Shown piece by piece: positions 16,624 to 25,906 of a DNA stretch of 64,000 nt. Position 1 is the first letter of the stretch. Each line of letters opens with the position of its first letter. The stretch comes from Planctomycetota bacterium. GTDB lineage: Bacteria > Planctomycetota > PLA2 > JAEUHO01. The translations under genes were made by a program, and so were the position numbers. The notes beneath the pieces were generated by a model, which was not told the DNA's origin, made no database searches, and worked only from the letters and a program-made list of their open reading frames with translations. The stretch is from positions 1 through 64,000 of the forward strand of contig JADZCA010000051.1 of assembly GCA_020851795.1 (NCBI GenBank), in the 5' to 3' direction.

Positions 16624-19358
16624 CGCCCCTGACGGCCGCCGCGGGACGGCTCGCGCTCGGGGTGGACACCGTCGCGCTGGCGCTCGGCGCGGCCGCCGTG
16701 GTGCTCGCGACGGCGCTGCTCGAGGCGCGCGCGGACGCGTCGGTGGGCCGGCGCGTCGCACGGACGGCGGTGCGCGCGCTCGCGCTGCTCGCGGTCGGGC
16801 TCGCGGTGGCGGGGCCCGCGTGGACCCGTCCGACCGACGCCCCGCGCGCGACCGTGGTCCTCGTCGACGACGCCAGCGTCGAGGACCCGGCGGGCCGGGC
16901 CGCGGTGGACGCGCTCCTGCGGCGCGCGCAGGCCGGCGGCGCGCGGCGCGTCGTGCGGCCCTTCGGCGCGACGCCGCGGGTCGAGGGCGCGCCGGCGGTG
17001 GCGCCGCCGCGGCCGCGCTCGCGGCTCGCGCCCGCGCTGTCCGCCGCCGCCCTGGCCGTGCCCGACGGCGCCGCGACGACCGTCGTCCTCGTGACGGACG
17101 GGCGCGCCGACCTCGCGGGCGCCGCCGAAGCCGCCGCCGCGCTGGCGCGCACCGGCGCCACGCTGCGGACCGTCGTCGTCCCCGAGCCCGTCGCGCGCCC
17201 GCGGCCGCCGGGCACCGACGTCGTCGCCTTCGACGCGCCGGCCGAGGTGCGCGGCCCGTTCGCCGCGCGCGCGGCCGTCCGCGCGGAGGCGGGCGCGACC
17301 GTCGCGCTGCTCGTGGACGGCGTCGAGCGCGCGCGCCAGCCCGTGCGCGGCGCGCTCGCCGAGACCGCCTTCGACGGGCTCGTGCTCGCGCCGGGGCTCC
17401 ACGAGGTCGCGATCCACGTCGAAGGCGCCGACGGCACCTCGGTCGTGCGTCGCTCGCCCGTGGTGGTGCGCGCGCCGCCGCGGGCGCTCGTCGTCGCCCC
17501 CGACGGCGACGGCGGCGTGCTGCGCCGCGCGCTCGCCGCGCAGGACGTGGCGACGGCGACGGTGACGCCGGACGCGCTGCGCGGCGCGCTCGACGCCTCG
17601 GTGGACCTCGTCGCGCTCGACGCCGACGTCGCGGGGTCGCTCGCCCCGGCGACCGCGGAGGCGCTCGCCGCGCGCGTGCGGGCGGGCACGGGCCTGCTCG
17701 TGTGGGCCGGCCGCGACGCGGGCGCCTGGACCGCGCTCGGGGCCGGGCCGCTGGGCCCGTGGCTCCCGCTCCACCCCGAAGCGCCGCCGACGCCCCCGCC
17801 GCCGCCGGCGCCGCTCCCCGAGGAGCCCGACCCCGCCCCCGAGCCCGACCCGACGCCGACGCCCGGCCCGGGGCTCGCCGTCGAGACGCGGGCCGAGGAG
17901 GCGCTGCCGATCTCGCTCCTCCTCGTCGTGGACCGCAGCGGCAGCATGGCGGTCGAGGGCAAGCTCGCGATGGCGATGGCGGCGGCGGAGGAGGCGGCCG
18001 CCCAGCTGGCGCCGACCGACCGCGTCGGCGTCGTGACCTTCGCCGACGACGCGACGGTGGACGTCCCGCTGCGCGCCGCGGGCCGCGCCTCGACCTTGGG
18101 CCTCGCGGTGGGCCTCGTGGCGGCGGGCAACACCGACATCTTCCGCGCGCTCGAGACCGCCGCACGCGTGATGCGCGACGAGCAGACCCCGATCCGCCAC
18201 GTCGTGCTGCTCACCGACGGGCGCGACTCGAAGTCGGACGTGTTCGGCTCGCTGCCGTCGGCGATGGCGGCGGCGGGGATCACGATCACGACGGTCGGGC
18301 TCGGCTACTCGATCGACGAGCGCGCGCTCAAGGACCTCGCGCGCGAGGGCCGCGGTCGCTACCTCTACGCCCCCACCGCCCGCGACCTGCCGCGCATCCT
18401 GACCCGCGACACGCGCACGGTGCTCGACGCGCGGGGCGCCGCGGCCGAGCGGGCCCGGCTCGACGAGGCGGCGCGCAACCCGGCCCCCGCCGCGAAGGCG
18501 CCCCCCCGCCCGCCGACGGCGCCCCGGGCGCCGCGCCCCTCGACCCCGCCGCCGCCGCCGCCCGTCGAGGACGCCGGGCGCCTGCGGCGCGGGCGCCCGC
18601 ACGACGCGATCGCCGGCCTGCTCGACGCCGACCTGCCCGTGGTCGGCGCCCCGCGGCCCGCCACCGCACGCCCCGACGCCGCGGTGCTCCTCGCGCGCGA
18701 GGACGGACGCCCCGCGCTCGCCGCGGGGCGCGCCGACCTCGGACGCGTCGTCGTGCTCGCGGTGCCGTCCGACGACCCGCGGCTGCGGGCGTGGGCCGCG
18801 CTCCCGCGCCTCGTCGCGCAGGCGGCGCGCAGCGTGGCCGCCCCGGTCGCGGCGGGGCCCGTGGCGGCGGTGCGCGTCGTCGCGACCGCGCACGGCGACG
18901 AACTGCACGTGTCGCTCCCCGACGGCGTCGCCCCCGAGGACGCGGCCGCGGCGCTCGCGGTCGAGGCGGGCCCGCCCGAGGGGGCCGTCGCCGCGACCTT
19001 CGTCGGCGCGCAGGACGGCGAGGCGGTGTGGCGCCTCCCCGCCGTCGCCGGGCCGCTGGGCGTCGCTCGTGTGGCGCTGCGCGCGGGGACGGCGGCGGCG
19101 GCGACCCGGCTCCCCGCGGTCGCCTACGCGCCCGGTCGCGCGCCCGCCCTCGCCGACGACCCCGACCCCGCGGCGCTCTCCGCCGCCGTCGGGACCCCGG
19201 TCGCGGCCGACGCCGCGGGACTGTTCGACGCGGCGCCGCGGCGGGTGGACGCGCCGACGTCGCTGGTCCCCTTCCTGCTCGCGCTCGCCTTGGCGCTGCT
19301 GCCGCTCGACGCCTGGCTGCACCGCCGAGCCCCCGTGCTCCCGGCGGCTCCCCGATGA
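16620..19358 (+). CDS. Membrane protein with von Willebrand factor A domain
   Basis: 912 residues. Two N-terminal membrane segments (about 13-35 and 48-62) precede a region resembling a glutamine amidotransferase-like fold with VVVRAPPRALVVAP. A VWA domain covers about 430-600 with a complete metal-ion-dependent adhesion site: DRSGSM (Asp438), a downstream Thr (GNTDI) and LLTDGRDS. A Pro-rich linker and a C-terminal membrane segment (LVPFLLALALALLPLDAW) follow. The architecture is like the BatA/B-type or YfbK-like planctomycete VWA proteins. It starts by ATGA overlap with the NPCBM gene and ends by ATGA overlap with pdxA. The role is unknown; protein-protein contact at the membrane is the likely one. 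Confidence 0.85.
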   Translation: MTPLTAAAGRLALGVDTVALALGAAAVVLATALLEARADASVGRRVARTAVRALALLAVGLAVAGPAWTRPTDAPRATVVLVDDASVEDPAGRAAVDALLRRAQAGGARRVVRPFGATPRVEGAPAVAPPRPRSRLAPALSAAALAVPDGAATTVVLVTDGRADLAGAAEAAAALARTGATLRTVVVPEPVARPRPPGTDVVAFDAPAEVRGPFAARAAVRAEAGATVALLVDGVERARQPVRGALAETAFDGLVLAPGLHEVAIHVEGADGTSVVRRSPVVVRAPPRALVVAPDGDGGVLRRALAAQDVATATVTPDALRGALDASVDLVALDADVAGSLAPATAEALAARVRAGTGLLVWAGRDAGAWTALGAGPLGPWLPLHPEAPPTPPPPPAPLPEEPDPAPEPDPTPTPGPGLAVETRAEEALPISLLLVVDRSGSMAVEGKLAMAMAAAEEAAAQLAPTDRVGVVTFADDATVDVPLRAAGRASTLGLAVGLVAAGNTDIFRALETAARVMRDEQTPIRHVVLLTDGRDSKSDVFGSLPSAMAAAGITITTVGLGYSIDERALKDLAREGRGRYLYAPTARDLPRILTRDTRTVLDARGAAAERARLDEAARNPAPAAKAPPRPPTAPRAPRPSTPPPPPPVEDAGRLRRGRPHDAIAGLLDADLPVVGAPRPATARPDAAVLLAREDGRPALAAGRADLGRVVVLAVPSDDPRLRAWAALPRLVAQAARSVAAPVAAGPVAAVRVVATAHGDELHVSLPDGVAPEDAAAALAVEAGPPEGAVAATFVGAQDGEAVWRLPAVAGPLGVARVALRAGTAAAATRLPAVAYAPGRAPALADDPDPAALSAAVGTPVAADAAGLFDAAPRRVDAPTSLVPFLLALALALLPLDAWLHRRAPVLPAAPR

Positions 19359-20377
19359 GCCGGCCCGTCGTCGCGCTCACCGTCGGCGACCCTTGCGGGA
19401 TCGGGCCCGAGATCGCGCTCCGGCTCCTCGCCGACGGGCCCCTGCCCGCACGGGTGCTCGTGGTCGGCGACGCCCGGGCGCTCGACCGCGACCGCGCGCT
19501 CGTGCCCGGCGCCCCGCCGCTGCCCGTGCAGGCGGCCGACGGGTTCCTCGCCTCCGACGCCCCCTTCGCGCTCGACGAGGAGGCCGACGCCGCGGGCCGC
19601 GCGGCGATGGCCACGCTCCCGCCGCTCGGCGCCCCCGCCGGCTCGGCGGGACGGGCGTCGTACGCCTGGGTGGTGCGCGGGGCGACGCTCTCGCGATCGG
19701 GAGCCGTGGACGCCCTCGTCACGGGGCCGGTGCACAAGGGCGCGTGGGGGCTGGCGGGGATCGACGCCCCGGGCCACACCGAGGTGCTCGCCGCGCAGGC
19801 CGGGGTGCCGCGCGTCGTGATGATGCTCGCGGGGGGCCCGCTGCGGGTCGCGCTCTCGACGATCCACGTGCCGCTCGCCCGGGTGCCGAGCCTGTTGAGC
19901 GTGGACGGCATCGCCGCCGACCTCGCGATCCTCCACGCCGACCTGCGCGCACGGTTCGGCGTCGCGTCCCCCCGCATCGGCGTGTGCGGGCTCAACCCCC
20001 ACGCGGGCGAGGGCGGGCGCTTCGGCGACGACGAGGCCCGCGTCGTGGCCCCCGCCGTCGCGCGGGCGCGGGCGGCGGGGATCGACGCGAGCGGCCCGTG
20101 GCCGGCCGACGCGGTGATCCCGCGCGCCGCGGCCGGCGACTTCGACGCGGTGCTCGCGCTCTACCACGACCAAGGGCTGCCCGCGGTGAAGACGCTGTCG
20201 CCGCGCGGCGCGGTGAACGTGACGCTCGGGCTCCCCTTCGTGCGCACCAGCGTGGACCACGGGACCGCGTTCGACCGCGCCGGGCGGGGCACGGCGACGG
20301 CGGCGTCGCTCCACGCGGCGCTCGCGCTCGCGGTGGCGATGTCGCGCTCAACGCGCGATGTCCCTCGTCCGACCTAG
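19355..20377 (+). CDS. pdxA: 4-hydroxythreonine-4-phosphate dehydrogenase
   Basis: 340 residues. It oxidises 4-phosphohydroxy-L-threonine with NAD in the DXP-dependent pyridoxal phosphate pathway. Motifs include GDPCGIGPEI (Cys where Ala is usual), GPVHKGAWGLAG, and three metal-binding His in GHTEVLA, STIHVPL and YHDQGLP. NPHAGEGG and SVDHGTAFD are also present. The start overlaps the stop of the VWA gene. A metabolic enzyme at the end of an envelope-protein unit suggests co-transcription by convenience or a compact genome. No other pdx gene is in the window. Confidence 0.95.
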   Translation: MSRPVVALTVGDPCGIGPEIALRLLADGPLPARVLVVGDARALDRDRALVPGAPPLPVQAADGFLASDAPFALDEEADAAGRAAMATLPPLGAPAGSAGRASYAWVVRGATLSRSGAVDALVTGPVHKGAWGLAGIDAPGHTEVLAAQAGVPRVVMMLAGGPLRVALSTIHVPLARVPSLLSVDGIAADLAILHADLRARFGVASPRIGVCGLNPHAGEGGRFGDDEARVVAPAVARARAAGIDASGPWPADAVIPRAAAGDFDAVLALYHDQGLPAVKTLSPRGAVNVTLGLPFVRTSVDHGTAFDRAGRGTATAASLHAALALAVAMSRSTRDVPRPT

Positions 20378-20431
20378 AGTGTGTCGGCGCCGTCTCGCGC
20401 CCGCGCTCCGTCCCGAGCCCGCCTCCGACTC

Positions 20432-20992
20432 ATGGCCCGCCCGACCTCCGACCTCCTCGATCTCTTCGGCCGTCGCAACGCCGGCGGCAGTGGCGGCGGC
20501 GCGCGCGCGGTGTCGAAGGGCCGGGCGCCCGACGCGCCGAAGTCGCCGTGGTCGGGGCGCCAGAAGCTGCTCGCCGGCGCGGCGGGCTCGCTCGCGCTCG
20601 TGCTCGCCTTCGTCGGGGGCCTCGCCGTCGGCCAGGGCAAGCGCGGGGTCGGCCTCGTCAACCCGGGCGCCGGCACGACGGCGGCCACGGTCCGCGACAC
20701 GTGGATCCTGCGCGGCCGCGCGCTGCCCCGGATCGCGGGCGTCGGGGCCGACAACCTCGAGAAGCGCGCGCTCGCGCACTTCGCGTCGCGCTTCCCCGAG
20801 CTCGTGACCTTCCTGACCTCCACGGCCGTCGAGGAGGCGAAGGGGAAGTTCGTGCCGGGCATGTTCCGCCTCGTGGTCCGGGGGTTCCCCGACGAGAAGA
20901 GCGCGTCCGAGTGGGCGCGTCACCTCGGCGCCGAGACCGTGGGCGAGTACCGCCCGTTCCAGGACTGCCGCCCGGAGAAGGCCCCCCGGTAG
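20432..20992 (+). CDS. Small single-pass membrane protein, SPOR-like C-terminus possible
   Basis: 186 residues. The cytosolic N-terminus is basic and Gly/Ser-rich. One membrane segment lies at about 43-67 (LLAGAAGSLALVLAFVGGLAVG), and an extracytoplasmic domain ends with FRLVVRGFPDEKSASEW, which recalls the second half of a SPOR peptidoglycan-binding domain. That likeness is weak. ATG at 20432 is chosen over 20381 because the earlier residues are low complexity; no strong ribosome site is seen. It is 54 bases after pdxA and probably the last gene of that unit. Its stop codon lies in one arm of an inverted repeat (20989-21064). Confidence 0.7.
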   Translation: MARPTSDLLDLFGRRNAGGSGGGARAVSKGRAPDAPKSPWSGRQKLLAGAAGSLALVLAFVGGLAVGQGKRGVGLVNPGAGTTAATVRDTWILRGRALPRIAGVGADNLEKRALAHFASRFPELVTFLTSTAVEEAKGKFVPGMFRLVVRGFPDEKSASEWARHLGAETVGEYRPFQDCRPEKAPR

Positions 20993-21064
20993 GGTCGGCG
21001 GCCCACGGCGCGCGGCGTCGGTCGGGCCTTTCCTTCGTTCCGCGCGGGCTTTACCCGACCCTAC
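20989..21064 (+). promoter_or_regulatory. Leader with mutually exclusive hairpins before the small basic protein gene
   Basis: GTAGGGTCGG (20989-20998) is the exact complement of CCGACCCTAC (21055-21064). The segment GGTCGGG (21020-21026) can instead pair with CCCGACC (21054-21060), which overlaps the same right arm. The two folds cannot form together, an arrangement seen in attenuators. The left arm includes the stop codon of the upstream gene. Whether it controls the gene at 21096 is inference. Confidence 0.35.
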
Positions 21065-21095
21065 GGGACTTCCCCGCCGATCCCGAGCCCCGCCC

Positions 21096-21410
21096 ATGTC
21101 GATCCACAAGAGCCTCCGGCACAAGGACACCCTCGCGACGAACCGCAGCGTGCTCACGCGCTGGGAGCGTCTGCTCAAGCTCAAGGACGACGGGCGCTGG
21201 AAGGACGGCCAGAAGGTGACCGGCCTGCCGAAGGTCCGCACCAAGTGGAAGCTGCGCAAGCGCAAGAAGGACACCCCGGCGGCGGCCCCGGCGGCCGGCG
21301 CGGCGGCGGCGGCCCCGGCGGCGGCGGGCAAGGCGGCGGCCCCGGCGGCGGGTGCGAAGCCGGCGGCGGCGGCCGCGGCGGCTCCGGCCGCCAAGGGCGC
21401 GAAGAAGTAG
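21096..21410 (+). CDS. PVC-type small basic protein with Ala-rich tail
   Basis: 104 residues. The first ~58 residues (MSIHKSLRHKDTL, RSVLTRWERLLKLK, KVTGLPKVRTKWK) match from memory the conserved small basic protein family restricted to Planctomycetes, Verrucomicrobia and Chlamydiae (I believe TIGR04137). It is thought to act with RNA or ribosomes; its exact job is not established. Family members are usually about 50-75 residues. Here a ~40-residue Ala/Pro/Lys tail resembling a histone H1-like tail is added. This gene is the strongest single taxonomic clue in the window. Confidence 0.85.
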   Translation: MSIHKSLRHKDTLATNRSVLTRWERLLKLKDDGRWKDGQKVTGLPKVRTKWKLRKRKKDTPAAAPAAGAAAAAPAAAGKAAAPAAGAKPAAAAAAAPAAKGAKK

Positions 21411-21637
21411 CCCGACCCGCGTCGCGCGAGCGCGCGTCGCGGTCGTCGTCCTCGAGCGGGTCGGCCTCGGGATCGTCCCGGCGGCGGCCGCTCAGGCCCG
21501 GGCCCGCCGTGCCGTCGGCGCTCCGCCCGAGCACCCCGCGCCCTCGATGAGCGCGGCGGGTCCGGGGTCCGCGAGGGACGCGGGCACCGCCGCGCGGCGC
21601 GCGGGTCGCCCGCGGCGCGCGCCGTCCCGCGGCCGGG

Positions 21638-22927
21638 TCACTTCGCGGCGCGGGTGGACGCGCGGCGCGCGGCGTCGGGGTCGGTTGCGAAGTCGGGGAG
21701 CGTGGTGGCGCGCGCGCGGTACCACTCGTCCACCGCGCGCCCGTCCTTGAGCTTCTCGCCGGCGAGGCGGCTCAGCGCGTCCACGAGCACCGTCTCGACG
21801 ACCGTCTTGGTGATCGACGCGTCGATCACGCGCACGTCGAGCACGACGCCCTCGGTGGCGAAGCCGATCATCGGGTTGGCGATGTTGCTCGCCTGGGCGA
21901 TCTCGACGTCGTAGTCGCGGATGTAGGACACGCGGTTGAGGAACTCGACCGTCGCGCGCGGGCCCCCGCTGTGGCTGTAGACGCGCTTGACGAGGTGCAC
22001 GATCCCCCGCGGGTCGCCGAGGTCGGCGAGCGCGTTCGCGGCGTTCATCTCGATCTGCGGGTTCGACGACCACAGCGCGCGCACGAGCGGCACCGCGGTG
22101 TCGTCGTGGCCGAACGACGCGGCGGCCAGCACCGCCTCGCGGCGCACCGTCGCGTCGCGGTCGCGCACGGCCGAGAAGAGCAGCGGGCGCAGCGCGCGCT
22201 CGTCGCCCGCCGCGGCGAGCTCGCGCGCGGCGACGACGCGGACGCGCGGGTCGGCGTCGTAGAGGAGCGTCATCGCGGCCGTGCCGCGCTCGGCGCGGTC
22301 CGCCCCGAGGAGGCGCAGCGAGGCCGCGCGCGCGAGCGGCGGCTCACCGGTCGCGACCGTCCGCAGCGCCTCGACGACGGAGGCGTCGCCCGCCGGCGCC
22401 TTCGGGGCGGCCGTCCGGGCCGCGTCGCGCGCGAGCGCGTCGGCCTCGGCGGCGAGGAGCCAGCGCCCGTCGTAGAGCACGAGGCCGCGCGCCCGACGGG
22501 CCGTGTCGGTGGTCACCCACGCTCCGTCGAGGCGCTCGTGGCCGAGCGCGCGCCGCGCCGCCGGGTGGTCGGGCGCGACCGCGACCACGCTCTCGTAGGC
22601 GGCGCGGGCGACGTCGGGCGCGCCGGCCTGCTCGGCGCGCAGCGCGAGGCGGAAGCGGCCGTCCACGTCGTCGGGGGCGAGGGCCGCGAGCTCGCGCGCC
22701 AGCGCGGCGTGCGGGCCCTCGCCGGGCTCGACCGCCACGACGCGCCCCGCCGGGAGCTGCACGCGGCCGTCGGCGGTCTCGACCGTGACCGAACCGTCGG
22801 GCGCCTTCGTCGCCTTGCCCTCGAGGACGAGCCCGTCCTTCGTACGGACGACGTCGGCGTCCGCCGGGGCGGCGAAGGCGAGGGCGGCGAGCACGAGGGG
22901 CAGGGCGAGGCGCGGGGACGGCGTCAT
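21638..22927 (-). CDS. Secreted HEAT-repeat protein
   Basis: 429 residues with a signal peptide (RLALPLVLAALAFAAPADA). Next comes a short beta segment DVVRTKDGLVLEGKA, typical of planctomycete secreted proteins, then a TPR-like stretch (RFRLALRAEQAGAPDVARAAYE). HEAT repeats fill about 180-330, for example YDADPRVRVVAARELAAAG and RDATVRREAVLAAASFG. ATG at 22927 has GGAG upstream; an earlier in-frame ATG at 22963 would place basic residues before the signal. It is monocistronic or follows the ABC permease 51 bases upstream. No catalytic motif is seen; it is probably a periplasmic scaffold. Confidence 0.8.
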   Translation of the reverse strand: MTPSPRLALPLVLAALAFAAPADADVVRTKDGLVLEGKATKAPDGSVTVETADGRVQLPAGRVVAVEPGEGPHAALARELAALAPDDVDGRFRLALRAEQAGAPDVARAAYESVVAVAPDHPAARRALGHERLDGAWVTTDTARRARGLVLYDGRWLLAAEADALARDAARTAAPKAPAGDASVVEALRTVATGEPPLARAASLRLLGADRAERGTAAMTLLYDADPRVRVVAARELAAAGDERALRPLLFSAVRDRDATVRREAVLAAASFGHDDTAVPLVRALWSSNPQIEMNAANALADLGDPRGIVHLVKRVYSHSGGPRATVEFLNRVSYIRDYDVEIAQASNIANPMIGFATEGVVLDVRVIDASITKTVVETVLVDALSRLAGEKLKDGRAVDEWYRARATTLPDFATDPDAARRASTRAAK

Positions 22928-22978
22928 CGAGGCGCTCCGGCGGCAAGGGGGTCGTCGATGCAAACGCCGACGGAAGGC

Positions 22979-24742
22979 CTACGCCGCGCCGGCCCCGTCC
23001 GCCCTCCCCCGGCGCCGGTGCAGGAGCGCGATGCCGACCGCCGGGAGCAGCAGCAAGCCGAGGTAGCCCATCGAGAGGTTGGCCACGTCGGCGGTGCGGC
23101 CGAAGTGGACCTTGTCGTAGATGCGGATCGGGAGGATGCCCGGCTCGACCAGCACGAGGGCGTCGAGCTCACGCCATGCCACGACCAGCGCGAGGAGGAA
23201 CGCCGAGACGACGCCGCGCCACGCCATCGGCCCCCACACGCGCGCCGCGACGGTGGCGGGCCGGGCGCCGAGCAGCCGCGCCGGTTCCTCGAGGCGCGGG
23301 TCGGCCTCGCGCAGCGCGAGGACGCAGGCCGCGAGCGTGTAGGGGAGCGTGCGCCCGACGAGGACGATCACGCCCTTCCACAGCGTCCCCGGCGCCACGG
23401 GGAAGGCGAGGTAGGCGAGCAGCACCGCGACGCCGAACGCCATGCCCGGCACCGCGAGCGGCAGCGCGCCCGTCGCGGCGGTGGCGGCGCGCCAGACGCG
23501 GGGCCCGCGCAGCGTCGCGCGCGCGAGCACGACGGCGACCGCGGTGGAGACGAGCGCGGCGGAGAGCCCGAGGCGCAGCCAGCGCGTCGTGTCGTCGACG
23601 AGCCCCACCGTCGCGCGCACCGTCGCCGCGACGCGCAGCGGGTGGAAGCCCCACGACGCCACGGCGCCGAGCGGGAGGAGCACGCCGAGCGCGAGCACGG
23701 GCGTCGCGACGGCCCACGGGACGAGCGCGGCGGCCCCGCGCATCGGGCGCCGCGGACGCGGGCGCGCGGCGCCCGAGCGCAGCCCCGCGGGCGAGCGGCG
23801 CAGCGCGACGACCGCGAGCGCGACGAGCACGAGCACGGCGGCGGCGAACGGGACGCCGGTGGCGACCGCGCGGCCGACGTTGCCGAGCTTGCTCCACTGC
23901 AGGAAGATCTCGGTGGCGAAGACGTGCACCGGCACCGCGCCCTTGGGCAGGAACACGCCGAGCAGGTCGGGCACGGCGAAGTCGGTCAGCGCCACGACGA
24001 AGACGAGCACGAACGACGCCACGACCGCGGGGCGCACGGCCGGGACCACCACGGCGCGCCGGGCCGCGCGCGCGCCGCCGGCGAGCGTGGCGGCCTCGAC
24101 GAGCCCCGCGGGGACGGCGGCGAGCGCCCGCCCGACGAGCAGCGCGGGCACGGGCGCGAGCAGCCCGGCGAGGCACACCGCCCCGCTGGCCAGCTGCAGC
24201 GTGCCGCCGGTGAGGCCGAGCGCGGCGAGCGCGGCCCCCACCGAGGTGGACACGCCCATCGCCGCGAAGAACGGCGGCAGCAGCAGCGGCGCGGCGAGCA
24301 GCACGCCGAGAAGCCGCCGGCCCGCGAACTCGGTGCGCGCGAGCGCCCACCCCACCGGGATCCCGAGCAGCAGCGCGAGCAGGGCCGCGCCGCCGGCGAG
24401 CTCGAGGCTGTGCACCAGCAGCGACGGCGTGCGCGCGGACCCGAGCACGTCGGCGTAGTGCGCGAGCGACCACCGGTCCTCGACGGAGACGACCTCGGCG
24501 CGCGGGCGCGAGACCGAGACGAGCTCACCGTCGGGGTCGTCACGCGGGGCCGCCTGGAACCGCACCGTGTCCCCGTCGGTCACGACCGCGCCCGACGCGC
24601 GGACGACGACGCCGCCCTGCAGCGTCACCTCCGTCACGCGCAGCGACGCGTGGACGAGCCGCCCGACGGGGACGAGCACCGCGATCGCGGCCACGGCGAA
24701 CGCGAGCAGGCGGACCCACGAGATCGACCGGGCGCGGCTCAT
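22979..24742 (-). CDS. ABC transporter permease, fused two-domain type
   Basis: 587 residues with about 12 membrane segments. It contains two BPD-type permease domains, each with an EAA-like loop that docks the ATPase: EAATLAGGARAARRAVVVP near residue 217 and EPARLLGARPATVAARVWG near residue 480. This layout is that of FbpB/ThiP/CysTW-like ferric iron or thiamine importers. No ATPase or solute-binding protein lies beside it here, so the substrate cannot be named. A ~60-residue hydrophilic segment after the first membrane helix carries a pleckstrin-like beta pattern and is unusual for the family. Confidence 0.85.
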   Translation of the reverse strand: MSRARSISWVRLLAFAVAAIAVLVPVGRLVHASLRVTEVTLQGGVVVRASGAVVTDGDTVRFQAAPRDDPDGELVSVSRPRAEVVSVEDRWSLAHYADVLGSARTPSLLVHSLELAGGAALLALLLGIPVGWALARTEFAGRRLLGVLLAAPLLLPPFFAAMGVSTSVGAALAALGLTGGTLQLASGAVCLAGLLAPVPALLVGRALAAVPAGLVEAATLAGGARAARRAVVVPAVRPAVVASFVLVFVVALTDFAVPDLLGVFLPKGAVPVHVFATEIFLQWSKLGNVGRAVATGVPFAAAVLVLVALAVVALRRSPAGLRSGAARPRPRRPMRGAAALVPWAVATPVLALGVLLPLGAVASWGFHPLRVAATVRATVGLVDDTTRWLRLGLSAALVSTAVAVVLARATLRGPRVWRAATAATGALPLAVPGMAFGVAVLLAYLAFPVAPGTLWKGVIVLVGRTLPYTLAACVLALREADPRLEEPARLLGARPATVAARVWGPMAWRGVVSAFLLALVVAWRELDALVLVEPGILPIRIYDKVHFGRTADVANLSMGYLGLLLLPAVGIALLHRRRGRADGAGAA

Positions 24743-24887
24743 GGGCCGCCCCCGCGCAACGCCCGTGCCCGGGTCGCCGGTGTCTCCCGGGGGAGACGGA
24801 CGGCGACGGCGCCGCGCCCGCGACGCCCGGACGGGGCCCCCCGGCGGCGGGGGGCGAGCGGCCCGACGTCGGCGCGTGCGGCGGGCG

Positions 24888-25775
24888 TCACCGGCGGGCC
24901 GCGGCGGCCTCCGCGTCGGCGGCGGCCTCGAAACGCCGGTGGACCTCCGTCGCCACGGGCCCCGCGACCCCGGCCCCGACCGGCGTGCCGTCCACCCGCG
25001 TCACCGCGATCACGCCGCGCACCGACGACGAGAGGAACACCTCGTCGGCGCCGTGGAGGTCGGAGGGGTAGAGCGTCTCCTCGTCGCCGCCGCGGCCCGC
25101 GTCGCGGCAGATCGCGAGGACGCGCGTGCGCGTGGTGCCGCGGAGGATGCCCGCCGCGATCGGAGGCGTGCGCACGCGGCCGCCGCGGACGACGTACACG
25201 TTCGCGGTCGTGCCCTCGGTCACCTCGCCGCGGTCGTTGAGCAGCACGGCGTCGTCGGCGCCCCGCAGCACCGCCTCGTGCAGCGCGAGGAGGTTGTTCA
25301 TGTAGTTGCCCGTCTTCGCGCCCGGGTCGAGCGCGCGCACCGACACGCGCAGCCGGTCCACCAGCGCGACGTGCAGCCCGCGCGCGCGGTCCGCCTCGGT
25401 GGGGCGGTGCGGGTCGGAGACGATGACGACCACGCAGGGCGCCAGCCCGGCGGCGACCTTGAGCCCGATCGGCCCCTGGCCGCGGGTGACGACGAGGCGC
25501 ACGTACGCGTCGCCGTCGGCCGGGCACCCCGACGCCGCGACGGTGCGGGCGATCGCGGCGAGGAAGTGCGCGTCGTCCGCACCGAGGTCGAGGTAGATGC
25601 GGCGGGCGGACTCGCGCAGGCGGGCGAGGTGCTCGGCGGCCTGGATCGCGGCGCCGCGGTGCCACCAGAGGACCTCGTAGACCGAGTCGCCGTAGAGGAA
25701 GCCCCGGTCGAACACGGAGACCACGGCCTCGTCGGGGCCGGTGATCCTGCCGTCCACGGACACCACGGTGCGCAT
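24888..25775 (-). CDS. Class IV aminotransferase (PLP-dependent)
   Basis: 295 residues. It has the fold-type IV markers FDRGFLYGDSVYE, the Lys that binds PLP in AKTGNYMNNLLALHEA, and EGTTANVYVV plus GILRGTTR for phosphate binding. The family includes branched-chain aminotransferase, D-alanine aminotransferase and aminodeoxychorismate lyase. The sequence leans towards the IlvE/Dat group but substrate cannot be fixed. Divergent from the ECF sigma gene; 145 bases separate it from the downstream ABC permease. No ribosome site is obvious before ATG at 25775. Confidence 0.88.
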   Translation of the reverse strand: MRTVVSVDGRITGPDEAVVSVFDRGFLYGDSVYEVLWWHRGAAIQAAEHLARLRESARRIYLDLGADDAHFLAAIARTVAASGCPADGDAYVRLVVTRGQGPIGLKVAAGLAPCVVVIVSDPHRPTEADRARGLHVALVDRLRVSVRALDPGAKTGNYMNNLLALHEAVLRGADDAVLLNDRGEVTEGTTANVYVVRGGRVRTPPIAAGILRGTTRTRVLAICRDAGRGGDEETLYPSDLHGADEVFLSSSVRGVIAVTRVDGTPVGAGVAGPVATEVHRRFEAAADAEAAAARR

Positions 25776-25906
25776 CCGCGAGAGGATCGGCGCGATCGGC
25801 GCCCGTCACAAGGATTCCAGTCGAGTCTCGGACGGCCGCGAGGCCCCCGCCCGCGGCGGGCTCCGGCCCGGAAGGCCGCGAAGCGGCGCCGCGTTAGGAT
25901 CCCTCG

